Positions 10,845 to 22,449 of a stretch of 64,000 bases of DNA are shown in pieces. The position numbers were made by a program, and so were the translations under genes. Under the pieces are notes generated by a model that ran no database searches, was not told where the DNA came from, and saw only the letters and a program-made list of their open reading frames with translations. The stretch is from Agaricus subrufescens (lineage: Eukaryota; Basidiomycota; Agaricomycetes; Agaricales; Agaricaceae). Numbering within the stretch: the stretch's first letter is position 1; each line of letters opens with the position of its first letter. The stretch covers positions 372,001-436,000 of the forward strand of contig CM057064.1 of assembly GCA_029945375.1 (NCBI GenBank), in the 5' to 3' direction.

Positions 10845-11666
10845 CTAGTGCAGCCTTGCCGTCTCCCACTATTGTTTGCTCATCGTCAAGAGCGCCATCG
10901 ACTTCCTTGCAGCTTATCGCTATCATGACAAAAAGCCTGAGTTCTGGATCGAGGCCCAGCTCATTTCTGACGTCGAAGGGTTCAAAACGCTGCTTGCTGA
11001 CGCTGAGCAGATTGTCAGCTACAATGAGCGCACTCTCACCGCCTCCGATCTTCCCGCTTACATCAGCAAACAGTTTGGCTACTTGAAGCTACTTGAAGCT
11101 ACTTGAGGGCTACTTGAGAATTTTCAAGTAGCCCTCAAGTAGCTTCAAGTAGCTTCAAGTAGCCAAACCTTTTGCTGATGTACAATGTCGAGGCACTCGA
11201 CACTCTCTCTGGTCCACGTCGCTCCGAAAACCTCCTCATCTCTGGTCGCGCGCTGTATGATTCTTTCCGCTGCTTCGGTGAGTGGATGGGCGAAAAGCCC
11301 TTCCTCATCGAAGATCAGCAGCCTCTCGTTCAACCCTCCTGGTGGGACTGTCACGTTGCAGCCTGCGACAAGGCCAGCATCCCACCATCTACTCATGCTA
11401 ACCCTCAATTCTCCAAGGCATTTGACAACTACCTCCGCATTCCTCTGATGATGGTGCCTGAACCAGCAGCTATCCCTACCAAGCCCAACTCGCCTGCTTG
11501 ATCTCCTGCTGGAGCTGCCCCATCTATGCCTTCTGGGCAAACGATGCAGACTCCTCTTTTGCCAACCTCCCCTAGTGCTATGGACGTCGAGGCCTCTCTC
11601 CAGCCAACCTTGCCCAGCAACACCAATGGTCAAGCAGCTGCCTTCTCCGAGGGTGTTGAGGGGTAG
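10845..11666 (+). pseudogene. Arm gene 1, right copy: uncharacterised, 5'-truncated, interrupted by a hairpin
   Basis: I do not recognise the family. The readable part starts SHYCLLIVKSAIDFLAAYRY and runs to LPAYISKQ at about 11,073. After the palindrome it resumes in another frame at about 11,172 with LLMYNVEALDTLSG, and ends with SWWDCHVAACDK and a Pro-rich tail. TGA at about 11,500 interrupts it where CGA (Arg) would keep the frame, and open codons continue to TAG at 11,664. The 5' end is lost at the junction with AT-rich sequence near 10,845. The protein is rich in Trp and aromatic residues and has no visible signal peptide or membrane segment. It may be an accessory gene of a large retroelement family, but that is a guess from its neighbourhood. 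Confidence 0.6.
11059..11182. repeat. 124-bp near-perfect palindrome inside arm gene 1 (right copy)
   Basis: This is the second copy of the hairpin at 6,565-6,688, with the same 62-bp arms and the same flanking TACATCAGCAAA and TTTGCTGATGTA. It sits between ISKQ and the next readable codons LLMYN. It breaks the frame and shows no GT..AG borders, so it is not an intron. Confidence 0.9.
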
Positions 11667-12377
11667 GCGTGTCGATTGGGTACTCGATTGGTGCTGGCAG
11701 TTGTCCTCTGTTTTGTGTTTCTTTTATATATCCACCTCGAACATTGTTTTTCTGTTTTTTCTCTCTTTTTCTTGAACTTTTTCTCACTAGTCTTATCTCG
11801 CATTAGTGCTTTACTACTTCTTAATTGCATGTAGTTAGCCCTCATTTCTCTTCAGACTAGTTCTTCTCTCGTCTCGTTCTTTTCTTGCCCTGTTGTTTCC
11901 TCATCCTGTAGTAGCATCATGCTACCATGTCTTGTTTCCAAAAAATCCCCACTCAATGTTATGTTGATTTCATTTCTGCGACTCTTTTACTACTGAGTGT
12001 GAATTCCCAATCTTAAACAATAAGCGGCTTGGCGCTTCTTAAGTGTTCTGCACCTCCTCTATATAGTCTCACTCTCACTTGTGTTCTCGTTCTGCGCCAG
12101 CCTATAAATAACCCGATCAATCACAGCTTATTTATAGATCTGCCCCAGATTCTGTTAGAGTAGCCCCGTCTTGTAACGTTGCCTCAGCACAACACCTCAC
12201 CTAATAGAACCCATTTTTAATCCCCTGATTTCTGAGTTAAAACCGATCCGAGACGCGTCGCTCTCCCCCTCACTATGGAAACAGACGTCCTTGTCAATCA
12301 CTGCTCTCACTCAGAAAAAAATTTTTCCTCGATCATACCCTCAATGCATTCTCGACGGATATAAGTTCTCCGTAGAA
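11667..12377. other. Intergenic part of the right arm
   Basis: About 700 bp hold the 3' flank of arm gene 1 (pyrimidine-rich, with TTTTTCTGTTTTTTC runs). A probable promoter region of arm gene 2 follows, with TATA-like strings at about 12,058 (CTATATAGTC) and 12,102 (CCTATAAATAA). No further gene was seen. Confidence 0.6.
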
Positions 12378-13836
12378 TGTCTCGCCACCTAACCATGTGT
12401 CTCGACTGTAGTTTGCATCAGCTTCGATTGTACAACAACTCCAATCCTTTCCATCACGGACGCAGCGGCCGAGGCCGTGGTAGGGGTTTATTATGAGGTG
12501 GTCTCAGTTGAGGGAGGGGTCTATCCCCTTCCTATAATCTCTCCCACTATCACGATAGCATCTCGCCCTACTTTGACAGTAGCTCTTCAGACAAGGATTG
12601 CCATACCACTCCCATGCCCACTGAACCATTGCTCCCCGCTAAACAGGCATACGAGGAAGCTGTACATCTCCTCGATGCAGAAATTTCATCTTATTTCCAC
12701 CGCTTCAATCGTCAACACACTAGTCCTGCTGTTGCCCAGAGTTTGGCTGGTCCACTCGAGGCAGCAGGAAGTTTTCTGGTACCCCTCCTTCTCTTCTCGA
12801 CTGAATCATTCTGTGCTCACAACATCCTAGACTTCTCTTCTGCAGGCCCTGCAGTGCTACACTGTTGCTCAGTCTTCTAGTGAAACGCAATGGCTCCTTG
12901 CTTGTTCCAAAAGCATGTATGAATCCTACGCTAACTTCCAAGGCAAGGGTCACAAGCAACCTGCGGTTTTCCACGAGTTGTGTACTATGCTCAGTGCTGT
13001 AGATCACAATCTCGGAAATGGCAAACGAGGTCCCCCTACAAAGCCAGCTGCGGAACGTGATGACTCTACTGGTCGAGGAACTTCTGAACCTCCGGCCAAG
13101 AAGGTAAGATCAGCCAACTTTCCACTCTCGCTTTTCTATACCAGCCTATTCTAGAGGCATCGAACTATTCCTCGACTTCCTCCAGACAGCTCAGAGTCCT
13201 CCGAGGACAAAGTAGAGTCCCAGACTATAGTTGAGGCTGCAACACTACTCCAGCCTTCCACTTCTCTAAATGTATGCACCTTCATCTCACACTCATTCAT
13301 GCTAATCCACACCCTCAGATGGAGGTAGACAGTGAAGCCATTCCTCCCCCATCCTTGGATGGTCCTGAACCTGCCTCTCTTCAGAGTGCAGCACCGATAA
13401 GTCAAAACGTCACCGGGCCCACTATCCTAGGCGACCAAGATCAAGTTATGCAGACTTGCCCTTGTAGCAACTCTATGTCTGCAACTGTAAGCTTCCTGTC
13501 CAGAACTGATGTTCTCAGACCTCACTTCTTTTTCTTTCCTAGGATCTATATCCCGGCACAGCGCAAACAGTACGCATTTTCTACATGCTGCCCCCTGGCT
13601 CCAAAATCCAGCAAGAACACTATCTCAACACCCTCCGATTACAGCCTCGGGAATGTCCACCCATTTTGAACGTTATCTCGGCTGCTACTGGTGTGTCCTA
13701 GACTCTTTTCACCTTCACTTCTTCTAATTCTCTTCTCAGCCGACACCTTGGTGTCCAACATTCACTCTTTGTCAGTTGAGGCCAACGAGGCCGCCCACAT
13801 CATAGTCTTGGACGCAAGCTATCAAGCCTTGCAGCA
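12378..13836 (+). pseudogene. Arm gene 2, right copy: uncharacterised spliced gene, frameshifted and cut by the gap
   Basis: The same gene as 3,823-5,366 on the other strand. Introns 13,104-13,154, 13,272-13,318, 13,487-13,542 and 13,691-13,739 all have GT..AG borders and join open exons in phase. A further upstream intron is likely near 12,780-12,855. One base is missing near 12,635 relative to the left copy (CTCCCCGCT versus CTCCCCTGCT), so the frame of VYYEVVSVEGG no longer joins AKQAYEEAVH. In this copy the next segment (EISSYFHRFNRQHTSP) is intact, the reverse of the left copy. The last exon runs into the N gap about 75 bp before its stop. Function unknown. Confidence 0.6.
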
Positions 13837-13936
13837 NNNNNNNNNNNNNNNNNNNNNNNNNNNNNNNNNNNNNNNNNNNNNNNNNNNNNNNNNNNNNNNN
13901 NNNNNNNNNNNNNNNNNNNNNNNNNNNNNNNNNNNN
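13837..13936. other. Assembly gap (100 N)
   Basis: Exactly 100 N, the usual placeholder for a gap of unknown size. The right palindrome arm stops here and unrelated sequence begins after it. The outer end of the palindrome, and possibly a second pol copy, could lie in the gap. Confidence 1.
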
Positions 13937-14108
13937 CGAGTTTGAGAACACGTGCAATTTCAGCCAGAGGGGTATACAAGTTGACATTTGTGACAACGCT
14001 GCCCCTGACGCAATTCAGCTTGACTGAATGGACGCCTGAAGGAGATTCGGTAGTCCATGCTTCCAGACATGCCTGGACCGCCGATGGGGTGAAGTTGAAA
14101 GGATGCAA
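13937..14108 (-). CDS. ORF fragment truncated by the gap, unrecognised
   Basis: A minus-strand reading starts MHPFNFTPSAVQACLEAW and stays open for about 57 codons up to the N run. It may be the beginning or an inner exon of a gene lost in the gap, or chance. The next gene (14,211-16,394) is on the same strand and upstream of it. No family was recognised. Confidence 0.25.
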
Positions 14109-14210
14109 GCTTGTTTCCCATCCGAATACACTGGGGGGATAGATTGGATTATGTGAATCGAAATTTACAGGATGTCAGATACAATAATGAACAGACCAAT
14201 CAAACCACCA

Positions 14211-16394
14211 TCAGGGCTCTGCAAGGGCACAATCCAATACTGCGCAGCGCTTCTCTTCAATGACCACCTTGATAGCGTCCTCTATACTTTTCTCCAAAGC
14301 ATTGAGCCCAACGAACTCTCCAACACCGACTTTACGACCCCAAGCCCAGCCAGATGAAGCAGCAACAGCTATCTGAGAATACTCGGGAAGGTCAGGTCCG
14401 AAACCAGTAGTCAGCTGATGTATAGAAGCTGTACTACCATAACCATTCGGATGGACTCCAAGCATCGACGCCTTTGGCGCCTGAAAAGATGGATAGTAAG
14501 TAGATTGACATTGACGGGTAACAGGATACTTTACCCTCCATCCTCCATTGTTCAAAATTAAGGTTAAGAATGGCTATAATCACAATGAGCGCTGCGATTA
14601 TAACAGTTTGGATTGAATCACCCACTGTCTGATATCTTCTAGCCATCCAGAAGGCCGTCGCTGGGACTCCGAACATGAAAGAACCATCTCCAACGATAAG
14701 CACGGAAAGCTCATACGCTGAGTTGTTCACCGCGGCGCTAAGATGCGCCCCGACGGCGGCGCCCAATCCCCAACCAAGGGAGCCACCTCCTGATGTCCAA
14801 CAGGATCCTGGAACTTCCGGCCGCAAGTGTCTCCAGACGAGTGGAAAGTTAGTAACAGTCTCGTTCAAGATGAGTGTTCTTTGGCCTCGGCTGGGGGTCA
14901 ATTTTCCGATAGCTCTTCTTAAGGTCCCGAGGAGGCTCGGCACATCAAGTGAAGATTCCACCGTGTTTTTTACGACTTCAGGGTAAGTAGCTTCGTGTGC
15001 ATCCCAGGCCCTGATTTGGTTGTGATATTCTTCGGCCAGCCTATGTCCTCTGTCACGTATTGCCTGGCTTCCAATAATACCCGGCTCGCCCATAGACTTG
15101 GCTTGACTATCAGCTTCTTGCACAGCCAGAACAAGCTGGGTGATACTGGCTTCAGCATCCGCTCTGCAGATGGCCTCTGCAGGGAAGTTTGAATAGCCGA
15201 CAGTCTCGTAGAGGGGATCTCCACCATCAATTATGAATATTCGTGCTGAGGGGGAAGGTGCATCATTTTTTGGAATCCAGGGCAGGTCACAGTCAATGAC
15301 GAGAATGACATCAGCTGATGCAAGGTGTGTTGTATGGGACCCATGATACAAATAAGTAACGCCCAAATTGTATTGATGAGAAAAGGGGCAGTTGAGCGTT
15401 TGAGGGATTGTGGAGATGATCGGTATACTCAAAAGGTTGGAAAGATTCACAAGGGGTTGGATGGCGTGTTTGTTGCGCCCGAGTCGTGAAGTGATTATAA
15501 GCGGATTTTCTGCATGGAGTAGGGCAGATGCACTCCTGCCGGCGACTAGAAAGGTAATCAAGATCGTATATGATATCATGTTTGTTAATTACTCACAACT
15601 TGGCGTCAAGGCGTTTGGTTCGACCGGCGGTGACTTGGCAAAGCTGGTGTCAATATTCTCAAATGCAGCCTTTCCAACCTCTTCTTCCATGATTTCACGA
15701 CGAGCCCAGAGATACACTGGTCCCTTCGGTTCACTCATCGCACTTGAAACACATTAGTGAAATTGAGCGGACTTTTCATGGCAGGGGTTCTTACAACTGA
15801 AGACCTCGGTGTATAACACGCGGTATGGTGGCTGCACTATACAATTCAGCTGTATAACGCATGTATTGGCGAACGATTTGCGACTGATCCGGTATATCTG
15901 TCAAGGTATGGGGTACGTAAACCAGTGATGCTGTACGCATGACGTACCCTGCAACCACATAATGAACTCGTTTCGACCTCCTTTATGTTCTCCACCCGAA
16001 CTGAAAGGTGATGCACCTGCATATATGAGAACCGGAGTACGACTGCAATTTACGTTGTGTATAGCTCCTGCCAGTGCCTATCGGAAAGACTTCCCTCTGA
16101 GCCTGCGGATTGTGTCAGTGATCGGGATTGAATACGACTTACTTGAGTTCCAACGTCTACATGAACGATCACTGCAGCAGGCTTCCCAGATACCTGGCCA
16201 TATCCTTGAGCTGCACTTAAGGCAACCATTTCATTAGGACAGGTGATGATCTGCACTTGAGTCCCACCAATTTCGCTTCGCTGACGTTCCAAGTCTTCCA
16301 GCATACCCGGATGATCTGAGCCCCAGTTCACAAACGCATGCGTGATTCCAGCGTCTGAAAGCACCTTGAGGAAGACAGATGACGCTGTATACAT
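14211..16394 (-). CDS. Thiamine-diphosphate-dependent enzyme, acetolactate synthase/benzoylformate decarboxylase group
   Basis: Seven exons give 619 aa: 16,143-16,394; 15,948-16,077; 15,795-15,897; 15,597-15,742; 14,626-15,545; 14,535-14,573; 14,211-14,480. All introns are GT..AG and the sum is a multiple of three. The protein starts MYTASSVFLKVLSDAGITHA. The N-terminal Pyr domain holds the ThDP-activating Glu region (CPNEMVALSAAQGYG). The central domain follows (PLIITSRLGRN). The C-terminal PP domain has the ThDP/Mg motif GDGSFMFGVP, with its NNGGW end carried by the tiny exon 14,535-14,573. The family decarboxylates or ligates 2-keto acids. The exact substrate cannot be read from sequence, and a role outside branched-chain amino acid synthesis is likely, since no mitochondrial presequence is visible. 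Confidence 0.9.
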
Positions 16395-16681
16395 GGTTCT
16401 GGGGCGAGACCTTATGAGATCGTCTGGGGAAGTTATCCCAATTCTTTTACGTTATATATATATTGAGACTATCAGTCAAGATTTGAATGGATGGTAGCAA
16501 TCACGCACTTATCGATAACGAACACCCTCACATTCGGCTTCCTGTTGCAAGTATATCCCCGGCATGAGAGAAAATGTAGGACGTGGGTTATTGACGGAAA
16601 AAAGTTGTCCAGCTGATTCATTTATTTTATATTACTCATCATGATGTTATATACAAATTCGGCGACTGTACTGATACACTT

Positions 16682-18739
16682 TCAAGTCGAAGAAAGGGGC
16701 TGGTTCTTCATAACTTGAGTAAACATCTGAGCTGCGGCTTCTCCTCGACCAAGGCTACCCCACTATTTAAAAAGTGAATCAGTGAAGTTCTTGTTTTGTA
16801 GAGCTATTCCTTACTTGATACGCAGGGACTTCGTGGCCAGCGCCAAAGAAGCGAACATAGGATAATGAACCAGCATTCTTGTAGATGCCAGCAGATTGTC
16901 CACGAACATTGAATGTCTCAAACGCTCGTGTCTGATAGTCTGCGCTGAATTGGGTTTGTAGCCCATCCACCATGGCTTCGACACCGTAAAAGTTCAAGAT
17001 GTAATCCTGTCAAGCAAAGGTTTCAGCTCTCTAATATATCATTCCAGCCAAAAATACTGACTGCATCACCAACGTAGATTACTGTTCGTACCTGTGATGA
17101 AATCAATTGTTAGTTACAGTGATTTATCTGCCGATTGAAATCAAGACTCACGCCTGCGTTTATGACAGCTTCTAGATCTGGGCCGGAGTTGCGCATCCAA
17201 TCACCTGCAATCGGCAATGTGAGCAGGAGTAATATCAGATACTGCCACACAGGCCTCACCTGTCTTGGCGAAATTTGAGTAAACAATCGAGTTCGACTGT
17301 GACCAAACTTGTGCGGCTCCGATTTTTGATCTAATGGAGTTGAGGTAGTTGCCAATTGCAGGTGGAAATGGATCAGGGTTCTGGGTGAGAACGTAGTAGT
17401 TCTACGACATGACGAGTTTTATCAGTCGAGAGACCGGATGTGGCATCATGCAACTCACATCCCAATTTCCGCACAGATTTGCAAGAATATAGAAATTGCA
17501 AAAGTTCTGAGCATTCGCACAAGTTGTATCGCTGCCTCCATTATAACATTGAGATATCTAAGAGTGAGTTTCAGTATTAGCATCTCTTCCTTGAATTATT
17601 CGCACCTGAGATTTGCAGCCACTGGTTTGCGTCCAAGAGGTGTTGGCAAGAGCTATAACTGCGTTGTCTACGAGCGGGTAGTATGGGTTGCTGGCGGCAT
17701 ACTGCATGTAGCCGGCATATTGAGTGAGTGGATCCTATAAAAAACATTTATCAGCTTAGTGAGAGTCAAGGATACAGAGATGTCGGTCAAACGTACGGTA
17801 AGACCGTCTCCGATACCGAGAACCTTGAGGTTCAATTTGATACCCGAGATCGAACGGCGATCAATTGCAGTATTTTGAGATAGGAAATGCCTGGTTTTGT
17901 GCCAATTTAACATGAGGTATCATGTCAAACTGTGAAAGTACGTACGCAGCAAATGCTGGGCCATAGTGGCCTCCATATCTCCGGACACATGTTAGGACGT
18001 GCCACCACAACACGACGTTGAACGCTTACGATTCAGTCCAGAGGCCCAGTGTGTTATTTGCATACTTTGAGAACCGACTATCGGAGAGGAATATCTGCAT
18101 AAATGTCCAGATATCGGCGGCCGCGGCCTGGGATGTACCGACGGGATCCCCAGTGGTGTCTCCTTGCGAGAATCCCACTCCAGCGGGCTGATCAATGTAA
18201 ATCATATTTGCCTGGTTGTTCCATGAAAATTTGTTGAGGGAGACGGTGCTGCTATCGTTGTTGATTCGGCATGGACCATTTTCCTGGAGGAGGCCGATCA
18301 TGCTAGAGCTACCCGGCTTATTGGAGAGGAGGCGTTAGGAGAATATTGCAGTCAACAAGGGTGACCACTTACTCCGCCATTGAACCATAGAACGAGTGGG
18401 TCATTCACGGGGTCATTTCGAGACTCGAAGAACCAGAAGAACAGACTCCTTTTAGTTGTTATGTCTGCATAGCCTGACACCTGGTTGACACCGGATGTTG
18501 TTTCTACAGACATTTCAGGTTTAGACATTGTGCATAAAGAACAGCAGCATACCACAAAATCCGGAGTTCTGGACGTATCGAAGCTTTCCGGGTGTTGTTG
18601 CTGCAATACTGAAAGAAGTGTTCTGCTGAACGTTGTTCTCGACTTTAGGAACACCTCCGATTATACCGTCGACGACCGGTATCTGTCGTGCAAGTGCGAG
18701 AGAAATTGACGGTAAGATCGAAAGCCAATGTAACCTCAT
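16682..18739 (-). CDS. Secreted serine carboxypeptidase (peptidase family S10), copy 1
   Basis: The gene has about ten exons. The start [19 protein letters not shown] is a signal peptide. Family S10 removes C-terminal residues from peptides, usually outside the cell or in the vacuole. The oxyanion/substrate loop is FNGGPGSSSM. The catalytic Ser lies in [11 protein letters not shown], the Asp in GDADYILN and the His in [10 protein letters not shown]. The intron at about 17,985-18,030 splits the catalytic serine codon (TC, then A). The protein ends MKNQPLSST, with TGA at 16,682. The layout is the same as in the gene at 20,318-22,403: both are minus strand, the intron positions checked match, and each has a TATA box just upstream. 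The pair is a tandem duplication, diverged but apparently both intact. Confidence 0.93.
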
Positions 18740-18786
18740 GTTAATTCAGAGGGTGTTGGGTTGCCTACCGATATTAAGAACGGGAT

Positions 18787-18793
18787 TTTTATA
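18787..18793 (-). promoter_or_regulatory. TATA box of carboxypeptidase copy 1
   Basis: TATAAAA on the minus strand, about 48-54 nt upstream of the ATG at 18,739. Confidence 0.65.
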
Positions 18794-20317
18794 CTTTGTG
18801 GTGAGCGTTATTGAATAATTCATCCGTAATTAAGAGAACCACCTCTATTTCGAGATATGCTTGTTGGACCAATGGGCGAAGTATACGTATATGAATTTGG
18901 TTAAATGTCCAAAGCCATGCGGTTTGCGTTTTGCTACCGCTGTTAAGATCATTGCAGATACTGCTACTGTAGAAAGATATATGAAACGGGGATAAGAGCA
19001 TACATCGTAAGAAGCATACATTGTCCTGATAAATCATAATCTAGCCCGATCCGGAAACGGCTAGACGTGGCACGGTAATATCTTAACCCAGGAGACATGG
19101 GTAATGGAGTAGCACCGTTTCTTCAGGGTGTGGCGTTGGTATGATGATATAAGAACTATGATCGTATGACAAGAAGCATGGCGTGAGGCTGCGGAGATGA
19201 GTAACAATCAAGCAAACTTGCAAAGCTAGGTCGATCCGAGCTCCGAAAATGATATATTCCGTTCATGAGCGATAACCACCCGAGGATTAACAGCAAAGGT
19301 TACTCGGCCATGTTGCAGACGCCCGCAGATGCCGGGTAACGGGCCACGGGGCGTGGGATAGCTGGATACAGTCTTGGCTCTGCAAGGACAAGAATTTCGA
19401 CTAGTACTTCTTTTGCCTGCCCAGACCCCCGGTAAAATTGGGGCGAGAATTCGGTTGGAAGAGTTTAAAATAGGAAGGTAGCAGGGTGGTGGAGAATAGG
19501 ACTACACCGACAGCAAAGCAGAGGTAAAGATAGAAAAGAAGGAAGAAAGATACTTATAACCCATAATTTGATGATCAATTCTTTCACACGGCCTTTCTCG
19601 TCTTCTTTCGTAATGACGCTGTGGCGCATACAGAATGATAGAGTTCAGTAGGAGGTCAGGTGGAAAACGCTGCCCCAACATGAAGTGTGTTTCGGCCGAA
19701 CTACGTTTGCTCTCTCAGAAGGCCAATTCGACCTTGGCAGGAGGTGCTTGAGGTAAAACACGCGAGTCAGAAGTTAATTGACCGAGCACGTTGAGAACAC
19801 TGAAGAAAACTCTCAGCCGACGGTATTTATTGCACGACATCTAATGTATTTATAATGTTTGAGGAATGTTCTGAGGCGGATCCATAGCTGATATAAGTAC
19901 ATACTTCTTATGCTTGAGAGGGTACTGGGAAGAGAGCGATAACTATAGATATCCGCAAATGTACTAATACTAGTCGGTGATAGAGCACCATCAGATATAC
20001 AGCAACAAGTGGAGAGCGGCTGATCCCGGTGCCTCTCCCCACTTGGAACAGTATCAGTTCATGATTGTCGCTGGAAGACCCACATGGACCACCTTATCAC
20101 CCTGACTGTCGTATTGCCGAGCAGAAACTGGTTTTCAGGGAAATGAGAAGGAATCGCCACTCAGGGGAAAACCACCAATCCAGGTGCTAATGACTGATCT
20201 ATATTTTTGTAATGTCGTGATTAACGAGGTCAATTATAGATGGCAGAGGGACGGAGATTGTTTTTATCATTCGTAGATCCAACTGATTGATATAACTACA
20301 GAGTACATTTATACATT
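18794..20317. other. Intergenic region between the two carboxypeptidases
   Basis: About 1.5 kb with only short open frames. I find no motif-bearing gene, tRNA or repeat. It should hold the upstream control region of copy 1 and the terminator of copy 2. Confidence 0.6.
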
Positions 20318-22403
20318 TTAAGTCGAAGAAAGAGACTGGTTGCTCATGATTTGATTAAACATCTGCGCCGCCGCCTCTCCCCGAGAGAGAGTGCCAAACT
20401 GTCAAGCCCCGTCAGTCCTCCAAAATCATCAAATAGCTAATAAAAAGTTTAATCTTACCTGATAAGCAGGAACTTCATGACCAGCTCCAAAGAAGCGGAC
20501 ATAAGAGAATGTTCCGGCATTCTTGTACAAACCAGCAGCTTGTCCACGAACATTAAACGACGAGAACTGCTGCGCATGGTATGTACTGGTAAATTGAGTT
20601 TGGAGTCCGTTCACCATAGCCTCGACTCCATTAAAGTTTAGGATATAGTCCTGTTAAGAAGGTAATTTTCCATATTAGATAAGATATTTGAAAAACAGAA
20701 AAAGGGGAACTGACAGCATCACCATCGTAAATAATTGTTCGTACCTGAAGAAAGGAACCGAGTGTTAGTTGCAAGAAATCTTATTTGATCATCATCAATG
20801 AAACGTACACCAGCGTTTATGACAGTCTCCAGATTTGGGCGCGAGTTTCGCATCCAATCACCTAGATATACAGTCAAAAAGATTGATAGAGGAGTATTAT
20901 CAAGGGCTCTTACCCGTCGATGCGAAGTTGTTATATATAGACGAGCTGGACTCAGCGTAAGTTGATTCAGCTCCAATTTTTGATGCAACTGAGGAGATGA
21001 AACTGGTGAAGCTGGGTGGGTACGGGTCAGGATTCCGTGTTGGAACGTAGTATACCTGACGTATCACGAAATCAATTTCAATATACTGCGAAAAATTCAA
21101 ATGTGGGTTGTAACTTACGTCCCAATCTCCTGCCAAAGGTGAAAGAATGTTGTTATTGCAGAAGGACTGTGCTCTCGAGCAAGCTGAGTTGGTGCCCGTG
21201 TTGTAGCAACTGGTAATCTAAAAAGCAGGCGCGTGAGTACAAACTTCCAAATCGCCCTCTTCGTGAGTTTTTCTTACCTGCGATTGGCAACCACCTGACT
21301 CTGACCACGCAGTGTTGGCACGAGATATAACTGAGGAAGAAACGAGTGGGTGATATGAGTTGTTGGCTGCGTACGTCAAGTAGCCAGGATATTGGAGTAG
21401 AGGATCCTGTTAGTCATCCTTGAATTAAAGTAGAATTGGACGTTGATTGTTTTGCGTACGGTAAGACCATCACCAATACCGAGAACCCTAAGGTTTAATC
21501 GGAGACCGGAGACTGTACCCTTGGCAATTGCAGCATTTTGCGCAAGGAAGTGTCTGTGTTCGGATCGGTGTCAATATAGGCCGGACTTAAATTACGTTGA
21601 GTTAACTCACGCAGCGAATGTTGGGCCGTAATGACCGCCATATCTAACAATAAAATGAGATATATGGAAGCGTGGCGCACGTGTCTAAACCTACGATTCC
21701 GTCCAGATAGCCAATGGAGTGTTTGCATACTTAGAGAAGCGAGAGTCGGAAAGTATGATTTGCATGAGTGTCCATACGTCCGCAGCCGCGACGTCAGATC
21801 CGGTAACGGAAGCTGTGTTACCGTGCGAGAACCCTACCGACACGGGCTGGTCGATGAAAATTACGTTTGCTCGGTTGTTCCATGCGAACGGGTTAAGGGA
21901 GACAGATCTACTGTCGTTGCTGATTCGGCATGGTCCAAGTTCTTGGAAAAGGCCTATCATACTTGAACTTCCGGGCTGGCAAAAAGGGGAAAAGGCGTTA
22001 GGAAATATTGCTTTGTCAAAACGGATGACTTACACCTCCGTTGAACCATAAGGCAAGCGGATCATTATCCGGATCATTACGAGACTCGAAGAACCAGAAG
22101 AACAGACTCTTGTCTGAGGCGATGTCGCCATACCCTGATACTTGACCGACTCCTGGAGTCGTTTCTATCAGACTGGTAAGCAAGTGATCAAACGTTTTAT
22201 TTCGAGGGTGACATACCACAAACACCGGAATTTTCAACAAATCGAAGCTTTCCGGGTGTTACGGCCGAGGTGTTAACAGCCTCTTGCACGAAGTCGTTGT
22301 GGAATGTGGTGGGTACGCCGCCGATCACACCGTCGACAACGGGGACTTGCCTCCCGAGAGCGAGGGAGATTGAAGATATGAGTGAAAGCCAGACTAACCT
22401 CAT
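20318..22403 (-). CDS. Secreted serine carboxypeptidase (peptidase family S10), copy 2
   Basis: Paralogue of 16,682-18,739. The start [19 protein letters not shown] is a signal peptide. The motifs are [21 protein letters not shown] (Ser), [11 protein letters not shown] (Asp) and [10 protein letters not shown] (His). The catalytic Ser codon is again split by an intron (TC, then A, near 21,640-21,690), so this intron predates the duplication. TAA lies at 20,318. Differences from copy 1 are scattered and conservative. Examples are [13 protein letters not shown] for [13 protein letters not shown], which changes a normally conserved glycine/alanine stretch next to the substrate site, and a shorter propeptide-like region. 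Both copies keep all three catalytic residues. Extracellular protein or peptide degradation is the likely role. Confidence 0.93.
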
Positions 22404-22440
22404 TTTTGGAGGATGGTTGGCCGTTGCTTCAGCGACAGGC

Positions 22441-22449
22441 TTTTATATA
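22441..22449 (-). promoter_or_regulatory. TATA box of carboxypeptidase copy 2
   Basis: TATATAAAA on the minus strand, about 38-46 nt upstream of the ATG at 22,403, the same arrangement as in copy 1. Confidence 0.65.

Larger units (their letters stand above)
8970..13836. repeat. Right arm of the giant inverted repeat (about 4.9 kb, cut by an assembly gap)
   Basis: This is the inverted copy of 3,908-8,890. It stops exactly at the run of 100 N, so its true outer end is unknown. Near the centre only about three differences were noticed over some 330 bp, all C/T or G/A transitions. The intergenic part (about 11,790-12,440) and the minisatellite differ more from the left arm. The 489-bp stretch 11,145-11,633 gives the same translated peptide as its partner. 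Confidence 0.97.

Noticed and set aside
11059..11182. Hairpin in arm gene 1 considered as an intron or transcription terminator
   Set aside because: No GT..AG borders, it changes the frame, and its length and repeat structure are unlike eukaryotic terminators.
3908..13836. Palindrome as a pure assembly or amplification artefact
   Set aside because: The arms differ by substitutions, by minisatellite length and by private indels, so they are distinct DNA; the N gap still leaves the outer structure uncertain.
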